From NCBI GenBank assembly GCA_027483005.1, contig JAIXVN010000185.1:1-6600 (forward strand): a stretch of DNA of 6,600 nt. Direction: 5' to 3'. The position numbers were made by a program, and so were the translations under genes. The notes under the pieces were generated by a model. The model was not told the origin of the DNA. It saw nothing but the letters and a program-made list of their open reading frames with translations, and did not search any database. Below are positions 1-6,552 of this stretch, piece after piece. Within the stretch, counting starts at the first letter, position 1. The number at the start of each line of letters is the position of its first letter. Origin of the DNA: Verrucomicrobiaceae bacterium. Lineage in GTDB: Bacteria > Verrucomicrobiota > Verrucomicrobiia > Verrucomicrobiales > Akkermansiaceae.

Positions 1-935
1 ATCGTTTCATCGAGGATGTCCTTGAGGAAGTTGATCGACTTTTCATCGACGTTGATGAGGTCGGGCGAGTGGTTGGATTTCACCACGGGCACTTTGCCGG
101 TGGTGGAGAATTCCGGGTAGGCGGTGAACATCGCCATCGCATGGGCCGGGAACTCGATCTCCGGCATGATCTCGATGTGCAGCTTTGCGGCATGGGCCAC
201 GATCTCGCGGACATCGTCCTGGGTGTAGAAGCCGCCGCCGTGGAAGCTGCCGTAGCTGAACTTCGCCTTGATCGAGTGATCGGCGGGGTCCTCGCCGGGA
301 TACCATGCGGGCTGGTCCTGGCCGACCTGGGTGAGCTTGGGGTATTTCCTGATTTCAAGACGCCAGCCCTCGGAGTCGACGAGGTGCCAATGGAAGCGGT
401 TGAGCTTGTGGATCGCCATCAGGTCGAGGAGCTTCATGACGAACTCTTTCGGCATGAAATGGCGGGCGCAATCGAGGTGCAGGCCACGCCAGGGCAGGGC
501 GGGGGAGTCGTTGATGGTGAGGAAGGGCAGGCTGGCCTTGATGGGGGACTTGGCGTCCTTTCCGTAAACCTGCGGGGGCAGGAGTTGCAACAGGGTCTGG
601 ATGCCGTTGAAGACTCCGGTGGCGTTCTGGCCCTCGATGGAGACTCCTGATTTGCCGACTTTGAGCACATAGCCGTCGATGGGCAGGCCGGAGGAAATCG
701 AGAGCTTGATCGCGCCCTCGCCACTGGCGGAGACCGGGTGGCCGAGCCCGCTTTTCAGGCGCTGTCCGAGGTAGATGCCCTCGTTCTTGAGTTCGGCGGG
801 CATGCGGATGCCGACGGTGTCCGGCAGCGCAAAGGAGCCATCCTTCATTTCCACCGACTTCGGCTGCGGAATCAGCGGCAGCGGCTCGGCGGCGAGGAGG
901 GGAATCGAGGCGAGGAGGATGGAAAGCGCACGCAT
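1..935 (-). CDS. Secreted GH20 beta-N-acetylhexosaminidase, 3' part missing
   Basis: This is a glycoside hydrolase family 20 enzyme, expected to remove terminal beta-linked GlcNAc or GalNAc from glycans, chitin oligomers or wall fragments outside the cytoplasm. The first 311 residues are present and the frame runs open off the left edge. Residues 1-16 look like a short signal peptide (hydrophobic run LSILLASIPLLAA, cleavage near A16). Residues about 20-140 resemble the non-catalytic N-terminal alpha/beta domain of GH20 proteins. The catalytic barrel begins near W149-R150-G151, where the Arg is the usual substrate-binding residue. It continues with N179-RFHWHLVDSEGWR (to 192) and Y237-TQDDVREIV, then M257-PEIEFPAH (to 265). 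The consensus there is PGH, so Ala264 replaces Gly. The catalytic Asp-Glu of the GGDE motif should lie just beyond the window. The ATG at 933-935 is chosen because it gives the signal peptide; no clear Shine-Dalgarno site precedes it. The gene is divergent from purB. Family assignment is firm; exact substrate is unknown. Confidence 0.93.
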   Translation of the reverse strand, partial: MRALSILLASIPLLAAEPLPLIPQPKSVEMKDGSFALPDTVGIRMPAELKNEGIYLGQRLKSGLGHPVSASGEGAIKLSISSGLPIDGYVLKVGKSGVSIEGQNATGVFNGIQTLLQLLPPQVYGKDAKSPIKASLPFLTINDSPALPWRGLHLDCARHFMPKEFVMKLLDLMAIHKLNRFHWHLVDSEGWRLEIRKYPKLTQVGQDQPAWYPGEDPADHSIKAKFSYGSFHGGGFYTQDDVREIVAHAAKLHIEIMPEIEFPAHAMAMFTAYPEFSTTGKVPVVKSNHSPDLINVDEKSINFLKDILDET

Positions 936-1066
936 GGGATGGGAAAGACGTTGTGACGAAAGGAGCGTCCCGAGATGACCGCCCCGTCCCTGAGCGTCAA
1001 GGCAATCGGCGGATTTCCCGCACATCCCTCTTGGCGACCCGCGCTCCGCCCCTTACACGTCCCCCC
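936..1066. promoter_or_regulatory. Divergent intergenic region, hexosaminidase / purB
   Basis: These 131 bp separate the start of the leftward hexosaminidase from the GTG start of purB, so promoters for both genes must lie here or just inside the neighbouring coding sequence. I see no convincing -35/-10 pair on either strand. The region contains an AAAGGAG sequence at 959-965 and a short open frame (975-1070), described separately. The word GAGCGTC occurs twice, at 963-969 and 992-998. Confidence 0.5.
955..974 (+). promoter_or_regulatory. Strong Shine-Dalgarno site for the leader ORF, in a small hairpin loop
   Basis: AAAGGAG at 959-965 is the best anti-16S match I noticed in the window, and it sits 9 nt before the ATG at 975. 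It is exactly the 7-nt loop between GACG (955-958) and CGTC (966-969), which can pair over 4 bp. The stem is weak, so it would present the site rather than bury it. It is too far from the purB GTG (1067) to serve that start directly. It also lies downstream of an alternative in-frame GTG at 953, so it cannot support that one. Confidence 0.45.
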
Positions 1067-1070
1067 GTGA
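975..1070 (+). CDS. Possible 31-residue leader peptide overlapping the purB start
   Basis: This short frame begins with ATG at 975, follows a good AAAGGAG site at 9-nt spacing, and ends with TGA at 1068-1070. The purB start GTG is at 1067-1069, so the two overlap by 4 nt (GTGA), the classic geometry for translational coupling by termination-reinitiation. The predicted peptide is rich in Pro, Ala, Leu and Arg, has one Trp, and contains no run of a single amino acid that would suggest ribosome-stalling attenuation. I recognise no family. What is seen is the start, the ribosome site and the overlap. That ribosomes use them, and that they feed purB translation, is inference. It could equally be a chance frame in a 131-bp leader. 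Confidence 0.35.
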   Translation: MTAPSLSVKAIGGFPAHPSWRPALRPLHVPP

Positions 1071-2485
1071 TTCCCAACGTCCTCGCCGAACGCTACGCCT
1101 CCTCCGCCATGCAATCCATCTGGTCCGCCGAGGGCCGGATCGTGCTCGAACGCGAGTTCTGGATCGCCGTGATGAAGGCCCAGCGTGACCTCGGGCTCGA
1201 CATTCCCTCCGAGGCGATCGCCGCGTATGAAGCCGCGAAAGACAGCGTCGATCCCGCTTCGATCATGGCTCGCGAGCGGATCACCCGCCACGATGTGAAG
1301 GCGCGCATCGAGGAGTTCAACGACCTCGCCGGCCACGAGCACATCCACAAGGGCCTCACCTCCCGCGACCTCACGGAAAACGTGGAGCAGCTCCAGGTGT
1401 TCCGCGCGCTGGAGGTGATCCGCGCGAAGACGGTCGCCACCTTGAAAAGACTCCGCCTGCGTTCGGAGCAGTGGAGCGAGCTGGTCATCACCGCCCGCAC
1501 CCACAACGTCGCCGCGCAGCCGACGACGCTTGGCAAGCGCATCGCGATGTTCGGCGAGGAGCTTCTCACGGCCTTCAACGCGCTGGAGGATGTCATCGCC
1601 CGCTATCCGGTGCGTGGCTTGAAAGGCGCGGTCGGCACGCAGATGGACCAGCTTTCCCTCTTCGAGGGCGATGCGGTGAAGGTCGCCGAGCTGGAGCAAA
1701 AGGTCGTCGCCCACCTCGGCATGCCCGCCGTGTGGATCAACGTCGGCCAGGTCTATCCGCGCTCGCTCGATTTCCGTGTCGTGTCCGTCCTGACTGACCT
1801 CGCGTCCGGCCCGTCCTCGTTCTCGAAAACCCTGCGGCTGATGGCCGGTCACGAGACCGCCAGCGAGGGCTTTGCGCCCGGCCAGACCGGATCAAGCGCC
1901 ATGCCGCACAAGATGAATTCGCGCTCCTGCGAACGCGTCAACGGCTTCCACGTCATCCTCAAGGGCTACCTCGCCATGGCGGCGGGTCTGGCGGGCGATC
2001 AGTGGAACGAGGGCGATGTTTCCTGCTCGGTCGTGCGCCGCGTGATGCTGCCGGACGCCTTCTTCGCGCTCGATGGCTTGTTTGAGACGTTTCTAACAGT
2101 TCTCGACCAGATGGACGCCTACCCGGCGGTCATCGCGAAGGAAAACGCCCACTACCTGCCGTTCCTGATGACCACCACCATCATGATGGAAGCCGTGAAG
2201 GCCGGAGTCGGTCGCGAAACCGCGCACCACGCGATCAAGGAGCACGCCGTCGCCACGGTGAACGACCTCCGCGCCGGGAAATCGACCGTCAACAACCTCG
2301 TCGAACGCCTCGCCGCCGATCCGCGCATCCCGCTCGATCAGGCCCAGCTCGCGGCCATCGTCGCCACCGGTGAACAGAACGCCGGTGCGGCGCGTACGCA
2401 GGTCGCGACCTTTGCCGAAGCAGTCTCGGCGATCGAGGCCGCCCATCCCGAAGCGGCCGCCTATCTTCCCGGCGCGATCCTCTGA
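1067..2485 (+). CDS. purB: Adenylosuccinate lyase
   Basis: PurB is a cytoplasmic homotetramer of the fumarase/aspartase superfamily. It catalyses two eliminations that release fumarate: SAICAR to AICAR in purine synthesis, and adenylosuccinate to AMP. The 472-residue protein matches the usual length. Visible motifs are H94-KGLTSRD (TSxD at 98-101), R-T-H146-NVAAQPTT carrying the conserved His of the active site, and the superfamily signature G275-SSAMPHKMN (to 284) with the catalytic loop serine (Ser276/Ser277). The start is set at GTG 1067 because the family's N-terminus begins with the I-P-N-V-L-A-x-R-Y-A-S block immediately after it. The frame is open back to a GTG at 953, but those extra 38 residues are Arg/Pro-rich and look like translated leader. 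No Shine-Dalgarno site precedes 1067, but the stop of a short upstream frame overlaps it. No other purine gene is adjacent. A probable terminator follows. Confidence 0.96.
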   Translation: MIPNVLAERYASSAMQSIWSAEGRIVLEREFWIAVMKAQRDLGLDIPSEAIAAYEAAKDSVDPASIMARERITRHDVKARIEEFNDLAGHEHIHKGLTSRDLTENVEQLQVFRALEVIRAKTVATLKRLRLRSEQWSELVITARTHNVAAQPTTLGKRIAMFGEELLTAFNALEDVIARYPVRGLKGAVGTQMDQLSLFEGDAVKVAELEQKVVAHLGMPAVWINVGQVYPRSLDFRVVSVLTDLASGPSSFSKTLRLMAGHETASEGFAPGQTGSSAMPHKMNSRSCERVNGFHVILKGYLAMAAGLAGDQWNEGDVSCSVVRRVMLPDAFFALDGLFETFLTVLDQMDAYPAVIAKENAHYLPFLMTTTIMMEAVKAGVGRETAHHAIKEHAVATVNDLRAGKSTVNNLVERLAADPRIPLDQAQLAAIVATGEQNAGAARTQVATFAEAVSAIEAAHPEAAAYLPGAIL

Positions 2486-2496
2486 GGCGACTTCTG

Positions 2497-2528
2497 AAAA
2501 GCGGCAAAACCCTCCGCCGCATTCTTTT
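2497..2528. terminator. Probable bidirectional intrinsic terminator between purB and pectate lyase
   Basis: GCGGC (2501-2505) and GCCGC (2516-2520) can form a 5-bp GC stem around a 10-nt loop. On the plus strand it is preceded by AAAA and followed by ATTCTTTT; on the minus strand the stem is followed directly by TTTT. It lies in the 53-bp gap between two convergent stop codons, where a shared terminator is expected. The stem is short and the T-tracts are modest, so strength is uncertain. Confidence 0.45.
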
Positions 2529-2538
2529 CAAGGATGCC

Positions 2539-3663
2539 TCACGGCTGTGGCCCGGTCCGGGTCTTGAGTTGCGGCTCAAGGTCATCGACCGGGTCGCATT
2601 TCACGGGATAAGGCAGCTTGCCGAGGTCTTCCCAGGTCCAGGCGGCTGGCTTGTTGAAGGCAAAGGTTCCCGGTGAATCGATGAAATCGGTGGGCGATCC
2701 CTTGGCCTCCGGCTGGCGGAGGCTGTTGCTGATCCTGAGTCTTCCGGCACGGTTCTTTTCAATGGAGTCGTCGGCGTGCGACCAGGTGGTGGCGACCTTG
2801 CAATTCCGGTAAACACAGTGATCCACCCAGGTCGCTCCGCCGTTCACGGAAATGGTGGCGCTTTCGACGGACTCGACCAGATTGTTGACGAAGTGGACGT
2901 TGCCGGTACGCAACCGCGGGCTGCGCGACCCCAGGTCCTTGAACCAGCAGTGGTCGATGGTGACGTTCAGGTAGCCCCGATCCGCAGCGACCGCATTGGC
3001 TGAGGACGAGTGGCCGAAGAGCAGTCCTTTCTTCTGCGGATGATCGGCTTCTCCTGCGAATCGACACCAGGAAATGGTCACCAGATCGGAGCCGTGGACG
3101 ATGTCGAGCTGCCCGTCGTAAACTTTTCCAAAGTCGCAGTGATCGATCCAGACATGATGGCTCGGCGTCTTTCCGGAGTTGGTGATGCGGACGTAGTCCC
3201 AGCCCATCTGGTCGTACTCGCCCGTCGGATCGTTTTCCCAAAGATCGCGGAATCGCAGATTGCGGACGATCACGTCATGCGTGCCCTTGAGGTCGATGAT
3301 GCCGTGCCGCAGCGTCGCCCCACCTGGCGGTCCCTCGATCGTGGTGTGGGGGCGTGGTCGGACGCTCCCGACCTTCAACAATTCACGGCCGGGCTTTTCG
3401 TTTGCCAGTTCGCCGAGGTCGATATCGCCCGCCAGCCGCACGACGCGCGGGCTCTGGTCACGGGCGGACTTGTCCTTGAGGTCCAGTCGTTCGACCTCGC
3501 GCTGAAGCTCGACGGCATTGTGAACGATGACAGGGGGGAGCTTGCCACCGCCCTGGGTGCCCTTCTGGCCATAGGCTTCCAGGGATGCGAAGCCGACCGG
3601 CTCGGAGAAAGCGACCGGGCCGGAGAGGAGAAGAAGCAAGGCGGGGTGGCGGATGACGTTCAT
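2539..3663 (-). CDS. Secreted pectate lyase, polysaccharide lyase family 1 type
   Basis: This 374-residue protein is predicted to cleave polygalacturonate-like polymers by calcium-dependent beta-elimination outside the cytoplasm. Residues 1-20 are a signal peptide (R5, then LLLLLSGPVAF). The rest reads as a right-handed parallel beta-helix with PL1 hallmarks: V171-WIDHCDF, D183-GQLDIVHGSDLVTISWCRF (calcium-site Asp region, to 202), I236-DHCWFKDLG, and R247-SPRLR followed by VHFVNN (256-261). By analogy with Erwinia PelC, R247 corresponds to the catalytic Arg and R252 to a second substrate-binding Arg. The start at 3663 is chosen for the signal peptide; the frame stays open to an ATG at 3711 (and ATGs at 3684 and 3681), which would add 16 or fewer unlikely residues. 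No clear Shine-Dalgarno site is present. A D-H-C-x-aromatic motif recurs at 174, 237 and 281. The gene is convergent with purB and divergent from the M13 peptidase. The fold is firm; pectate as substrate is probable but not proven. Confidence 0.9.
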   Translation of the reverse strand: MNVIRHPALLLLLSGPVAFSEPVGFASLEAYGQKGTQGGGKLPPVIVHNAVELQREVERLDLKDKSARDQSPRVVRLAGDIDLGELANEKPGRELLKVGSVRPRPHTTIEGPPGGATLRHGIIDLKGTHDVIVRNLRFRDLWENDPTGEYDQMGWDYVRITNSGKTPSHHVWIDHCDFGKVYDGQLDIVHGSDLVTISWCRFAGEADHPQKKGLLFGHSSSANAVAADRGYLNVTIDHCWFKDLGSRSPRLRTGNVHFVNNLVESVESATISVNGGATWVDHCVYRNCKVATTWSHADDSIEKNRAGRLRISNSLRQPEAKGSPTDFIDSPGTFAFNKPAAWTWEDLGKLPYPVKCDPVDDLEPQLKTRTGPQP

Positions 3664-3948
3664 CGGGGCTTCACAGTCCATCATCTGCGACCTGGGAAAG
3701 CGATGCCCCAAGAGGGTTAGCCTGGAGGTTCAGGACGCGCTCCCATCGCGGCTCATGGCCCAAATCCGAGGGTGATCTCTCCGTTTGGACGGCTTCTCAA
3801 GTTCAGGGCTGGCCTGAGTCCCGCTCCTCGGTTGAGCAACGGATCTCCGCACGCCAGGCATCCGAACCAGAACGCTTGAATCGCTCCGGGTTCCGGGGCA
3901 GAACTCATCCGCTTCCTTCCGAATCCATCTTTCCAGATCCGTCTCATC
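3664..3948. promoter_or_regulatory. Divergent intergenic region, pectate lyase / M13 peptidase
   Basis: This 285-bp stretch is the longest in the window without a gene I accept. It must hold the promoters of two outward-facing genes. I see no confident sigma-70 promoter. A short dyad, TCAGG (3803-3807) and CCTGA (3813-3817) around a 5-nt spacer, could be an operator half-site pair but may be chance. Neither flanking start has a purine-rich ribosome site; the bases before the peptidase ATG are pyrimidine-rich. Antisense open frames here look like spill-over from the peptidase gene. Confidence 0.45.
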
Positions 3949-5976
3949 ATGACCAAGCCCCTGTTTCTCGTCACCAGCCTTTCGGTTCTCGCTCTTTTGC
4001 CCGGAGCCAGCAGCCAGACGGATTCAACCGAGGCTCCGCGTTTCGGTAACTGGGGTTTCGATCTTTCCGGCAGGAAGGAAGAGGTCAAACCGGGTGATGA
4101 TTTCTACACCTATGCCAACGGGGGCTTCGTCGAGCGTACGACGATCCCTGCGGATCGCGTGCGTTATGGTAACTTCGACGCCCTGGCGATCCTCTCGGAG
4201 GCCCGGGTGCGCGGGATCCTCGAGGAGGCGGTGAAATCTCCAACCGAATCGACCAGGAAGATCGGAGCCTATTATGCCGCCTATCTCGATGAGGCCCGGG
4301 TGGAAGCGATCGGCACGCAGCCGATCCAGGCCGATCTGGCGAAAATCAAGGCCGCGACCACGCGCGACGAGCTGATCACCTTCATGGCCACGCCCGGAGG
4401 TTTGCGCGGTGGATTGTTCGGGGCCGGTGTCAGCCCGGATGCAAAGAACCCGACGAGTTATGCGGTCTATGTCAGCTCAGGCGGTCTCTCGCTTCCCGAC
4501 CGGGACTACTATCTCAAGCCCAATTTCGCCGAGATCAGGACCAAGTATGAAGCCTATGTTGTCAAGCTGCTCAGCCTGATCGAGTGGCCGGAGCCGGAAA
4601 AGAGCGCCAAGGACATCCTCGCCTTCGAAACCCGCTTGGCCGAGGCGAGCTGGGAGCGCGCCGAGCGTCGCAATCGCGACAAGACCTACAACCTGATGAC
4701 CCCGGCGGAACTCGCCGCCTACGCTCCGGGCTATGACTTCCAGCGGATGCTCGGGGCACGCGGGCTGGGAAAGGTCACGAAGGTCATCGTCAGCGACAAC
4801 ACCGCCTTTCCGAGAAAGGCCGCCATTTTCGCCGATACCTCCATGGCGACCCTCAAGGCCTGGAACGCCTTCGGGGTCGCGGATGCCTCCGCGCCGTTTC
4901 TTTCGAAGGCCTTCGTCGAGACCAGCTTCGAATTCAACAACAAGACCCTTTCCGGGCAGCCGGAGCCTCTGGCCCGCTGGAAGCGCGGCGTGGCGGTCAC
5001 CGACGGTGCGCTTGGCGAGGTGGTCGGCGAGGTCTATGTCGCCCGCTATTTCCCCGAGGAGTCGAAGCGCCAGATGCTCGACCTCGTCAACAACGTCCGC
5101 AGCGTCCTCGCCAAGCGCATCGACCAGCTTGACTGGATGGGTGCCGCCACCAAGAAATCCGCGCAGGAAAAGCTCGCCAAGCTCTCGGTGAAGATCGGTT
5201 ACCCGGACAAGTTCCGCGACTATTCCGCCCTCGAGGTGAAGGCCGATGATCTTTATGGAAACATCGTCCGCGCCGGGCTCTTCAACTGGAAGCGCGAACT
5301 CGAACGCCTCGACAAGCCGGTGGACCGCAAGGAATGGGGCATGCCGCCGCAGAAGGTGAATGCCTACTACAACCCGACGATGAACGAAATCGTCTTTCCC
5401 GCCGCCATCCTGCAGCCGCCGTTCTTCGACCCGAAGGCCGACCCGGCAATCAACTACGGCGGCATCGGTGGGGTGATCGGCCATGAGATCAGTCATGGCT
5501 TCGACGACCAGGGCCGGAAGTCCAACGGCGATGGCGTGCTCAAGGACTGGTGGACTGCCGAGGATGCCAAGCAGTTCGATGAGCGGGCCGAGCGTCTCGG
5601 TGCGCAGTATGAAACCATCGAGGTGCTGCCCGGCGAGAAGATCAACGGCAAGCTCACCATGGGTGAGAACATCGGCGACATGGGCGGGCTCAATCTTGCG
5701 CTCGATGCCTATCGCGCCTCGCTCAAGGGCCAGCCTGCGCCGGTGATCGACGGCACCACCGGTGACCAGCGGGTCTTTCTCGGCTGGGCGCAGGTGTGGC
5801 GTCAGAAGATGCGCGAGGAGGCGCTCAAGAAGCAGATCCACACCGATCCACACTCCCCCGCGGTGGCCCGGGTCAATGGCGTCGTCCGCAACATCGATGC
5901 CTGGTATGAGGCCTTCAACGTGAAGCCCGGAGACAAGCTCTACGTGAAGCCCGAGGATCGCGTGAAGATCTGGTGA
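3949..5976 (+). CDS. Secreted M13 family zinc metallopeptidase (neprilysin/PepO-like)
   Basis: This 675-residue protein belongs to peptidase family M13, zinc endopeptidases that cut peptides and small proteins on the amino side of hydrophobic residues. Residues 1-22 form a signal peptide (LFLVTSLSVLALLPGASS), with no lipobox Cys, so a periplasmic or secreted location is likely. The N-terminal M13 domain opens with the typical V46-KPGDDFYTYANGGF block (to 60). The catalytic domain shows N471-AYYNP (substrate-binding Asn-Ala) and the zinc site H512-EISH516 with catalytic E513. The third ligand E573 lies in E573-NIGDMGG, with D577 supporting the site. H635 and R641 of the D-x-H-S-P-x-x-x-R-V motif match His711/Arg717 of neprilysin. 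The C-terminus ends in the family's conserved Trp. Length is normal and all key residues are present, so the enzyme should be active. No Shine-Dalgarno site precedes the ATG. It stands alone, and its stop lies 6 bp from that of the convergent gene. Confidence 0.96.
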   Translation: MTKPLFLVTSLSVLALLPGASSQTDSTEAPRFGNWGFDLSGRKEEVKPGDDFYTYANGGFVERTTIPADRVRYGNFDALAILSEARVRGILEEAVKSPTESTRKIGAYYAAYLDEARVEAIGTQPIQADLAKIKAATTRDELITFMATPGGLRGGLFGAGVSPDAKNPTSYAVYVSSGGLSLPDRDYYLKPNFAEIRTKYEAYVVKLLSLIEWPEPEKSAKDILAFETRLAEASWERAERRNRDKTYNLMTPAELAAYAPGYDFQRMLGARGLGKVTKVIVSDNTAFPRKAAIFADTSMATLKAWNAFGVADASAPFLSKAFVETSFEFNNKTLSGQPEPLARWKRGVAVTDGALGEVVGEVYVARYFPEESKRQMLDLVNNVRSVLAKRIDQLDWMGAATKKSAQEKLAKLSVKIGYPDKFRDYSALEVKADDLYGNIVRAGLFNWKRELERLDKPVDRKEWGMPPQKVNAYYNPTMNEIVFPAAILQPPFFDPKADPAINYGGIGGVIGHEISHGFDDQGRKSNGDGVLKDWWTAEDAKQFDERAERLGAQYETIEVLPGEKINGKLTMGENIGDMGGLNLALDAYRASLKGQPAPVIDGTTGDQRVFLGWAQVWRQKMREEALKKQIHTDPHSPAVARVNGVVRNIDAWYEAFNVKPGDKLYVKPEDRVKIW

Positions 5977-5999
5977 GCGGCCTCACGGAAAGCGGCCTC
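5976..5999. repeat. 9-bp direct repeat at a tight convergent junction
   Basis: AGCGGCCTC occurs at 5976-5984 and again at 5991-5999, a 15-bp period that spans the stop codons of the M13 peptidase (5974-5976) and of the leftward membrane-protein gene (5983-5985). Only 6 bp lie between the stops. No T-tract hairpin is present here, so transcription of each gene probably runs into the other's 3' end. The repeat may be a small duplication or chance. Confidence 0.4.
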
Positions 6000-6552
6000 T
6001 GATCTCCGAAGGCAGGTCCTTCAGCAGGATCCGGCTGGAGCCATCCTGGTGGGAGAAGGTGATCGAAGTGGCATCGATGGAGGAAAGATGCACATTTTGA
6101 TAAGTCTTTCCGGAAAGGGTCTTGAGTTCGGGTAAGGCATTGGTGGCCGGATTGGACAGCAGCTGGGTCCGATAGCGCTGTTTCTCCTCTTCGAAAGTCC
6201 TTTCAAGGTTTGAAATGGCCTGCTGAAGGGCCGGAATCCGCTGCTCGAACTGCTGGATCCGTGTGAGGTTGGACTGGACCAGGGCCAACGTGACGTCGGC
6301 CTCGCGGGCGGTCGAACGCCTCTTTTCCGCGTCGTCCAGTTGCCGGGTGCGCTCGAGGATGGTGTCCTGGTTGAGCGAGATCTCCTTTTCCAGTTCCTTG
6401 ATCTGACCTTCCATGGACTTCCCGGTGCCCATCGCCTTCTCGTTGCCGGTCGAGTATAGCGCGGAGAAGCCGGCCAGCACGAATGCCGCCACCGCCAGGC
6501 CGATGACCAGCATGCCACGGCTGTTGGTCGTCATGTTCAGGAAAGCGCTCAT
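5983..6552 (-). CDS. Single-pass membrane protein with long coiled coil and C-terminal GKTYxNV domain
   Basis: I cannot name a function for this 189-residue protein. Residues 14-33 form one transmembrane helix (MLVIGLAVAAFVLAGFSALY); with R12 before it, the N-terminus is probably cytoplasmic and the rest periplasmic. Residues about 46-130 are rich in Glu, Gln, Arg and Leu and read as a long alpha-helical coiled coil, likely self-associating. Residues 143-189 form a compact beta-rich segment with G148-KTYQNV, then S163-ITFSHQDGSSRI and L177-KDLP. From general knowledge, similar segments recur at the ends or in the middle of many Verrucomicrobiota and Planctomycetota proteins; their role is not established as far as I know. 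No enzymatic residues stand out. The start at 6552 gives the longest product, and Met7 (6534) is an alternative; neither has a good ribosome site. A structural or envelope-scaffold role is a guess. Confidence 0.85.
   Translation of the reverse strand: MSAFLNMTTNSRGMLVIGLAVAAFVLAGFSALYSTGNEKAMGTGKSMEGQIKELEKEISLNQDTILERTRQLDDAEKRRSTAREADVTLALVQSNLTRIQQFEQRIPALQQAISNLERTFEEEKQRYRTQLLSNPATNALPELKTLSGKTYQNVHLSSIDATSITFSHQDGSSRILLKDLPSEIRGRFP

Noticed and set aside
69..650. A 193-codon plus-strand frame at the left edge
   Set aside because: It is antisense to the GH20 gene, whose motifs are clear in the minus-strand frame running off the window edge.
953..1066. N-terminal extension of purB from GTG 953
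   Set aside because: The 38 extra residues are Arg/Pro-rich, unlike the family, and the good ribosome site lies downstream of this GTG, not upstream. The conserved N-terminal block starts at 1067.
872..1852. A 326-codon minus-strand frame antisense to purB
   Set aside because: The translation is low-complexity (rich in Gly, Arg, Asp, His) with no motif, overlaps both a real GH20 start and the purB core, and is explained as a GC-bias shadow.
3010..3720. A 236-codon plus-strand frame opposite the pectate lyase
   Set aside because: The opposite strand carries unmistakable PL1 motifs and a signal peptide; this frame shows none.
3803..3817. TCAGG/CCTGA dyad as an operator
   Set aside because: Five-base arms occur by chance in a region of this size and there is no second copy or promoter to anchor it. 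It is noted only within the intergenic entry.
3753..4088. A 111-codon minus-strand frame across the divergent intergenic region
   Set aside because: It overlaps the signal peptide and first domain of the M13 peptidase and has no recognisable features. A ribosome site or conservation would be needed to revive it.
4477..5853. A 458-codon open frame antisense to the M13 peptidase
   Set aside because: It lies wholly within a gene with a complete set of M13 motifs. Its translation shows no recognisable family and is the type of long antisense frame that GC-rich codon bias produces.
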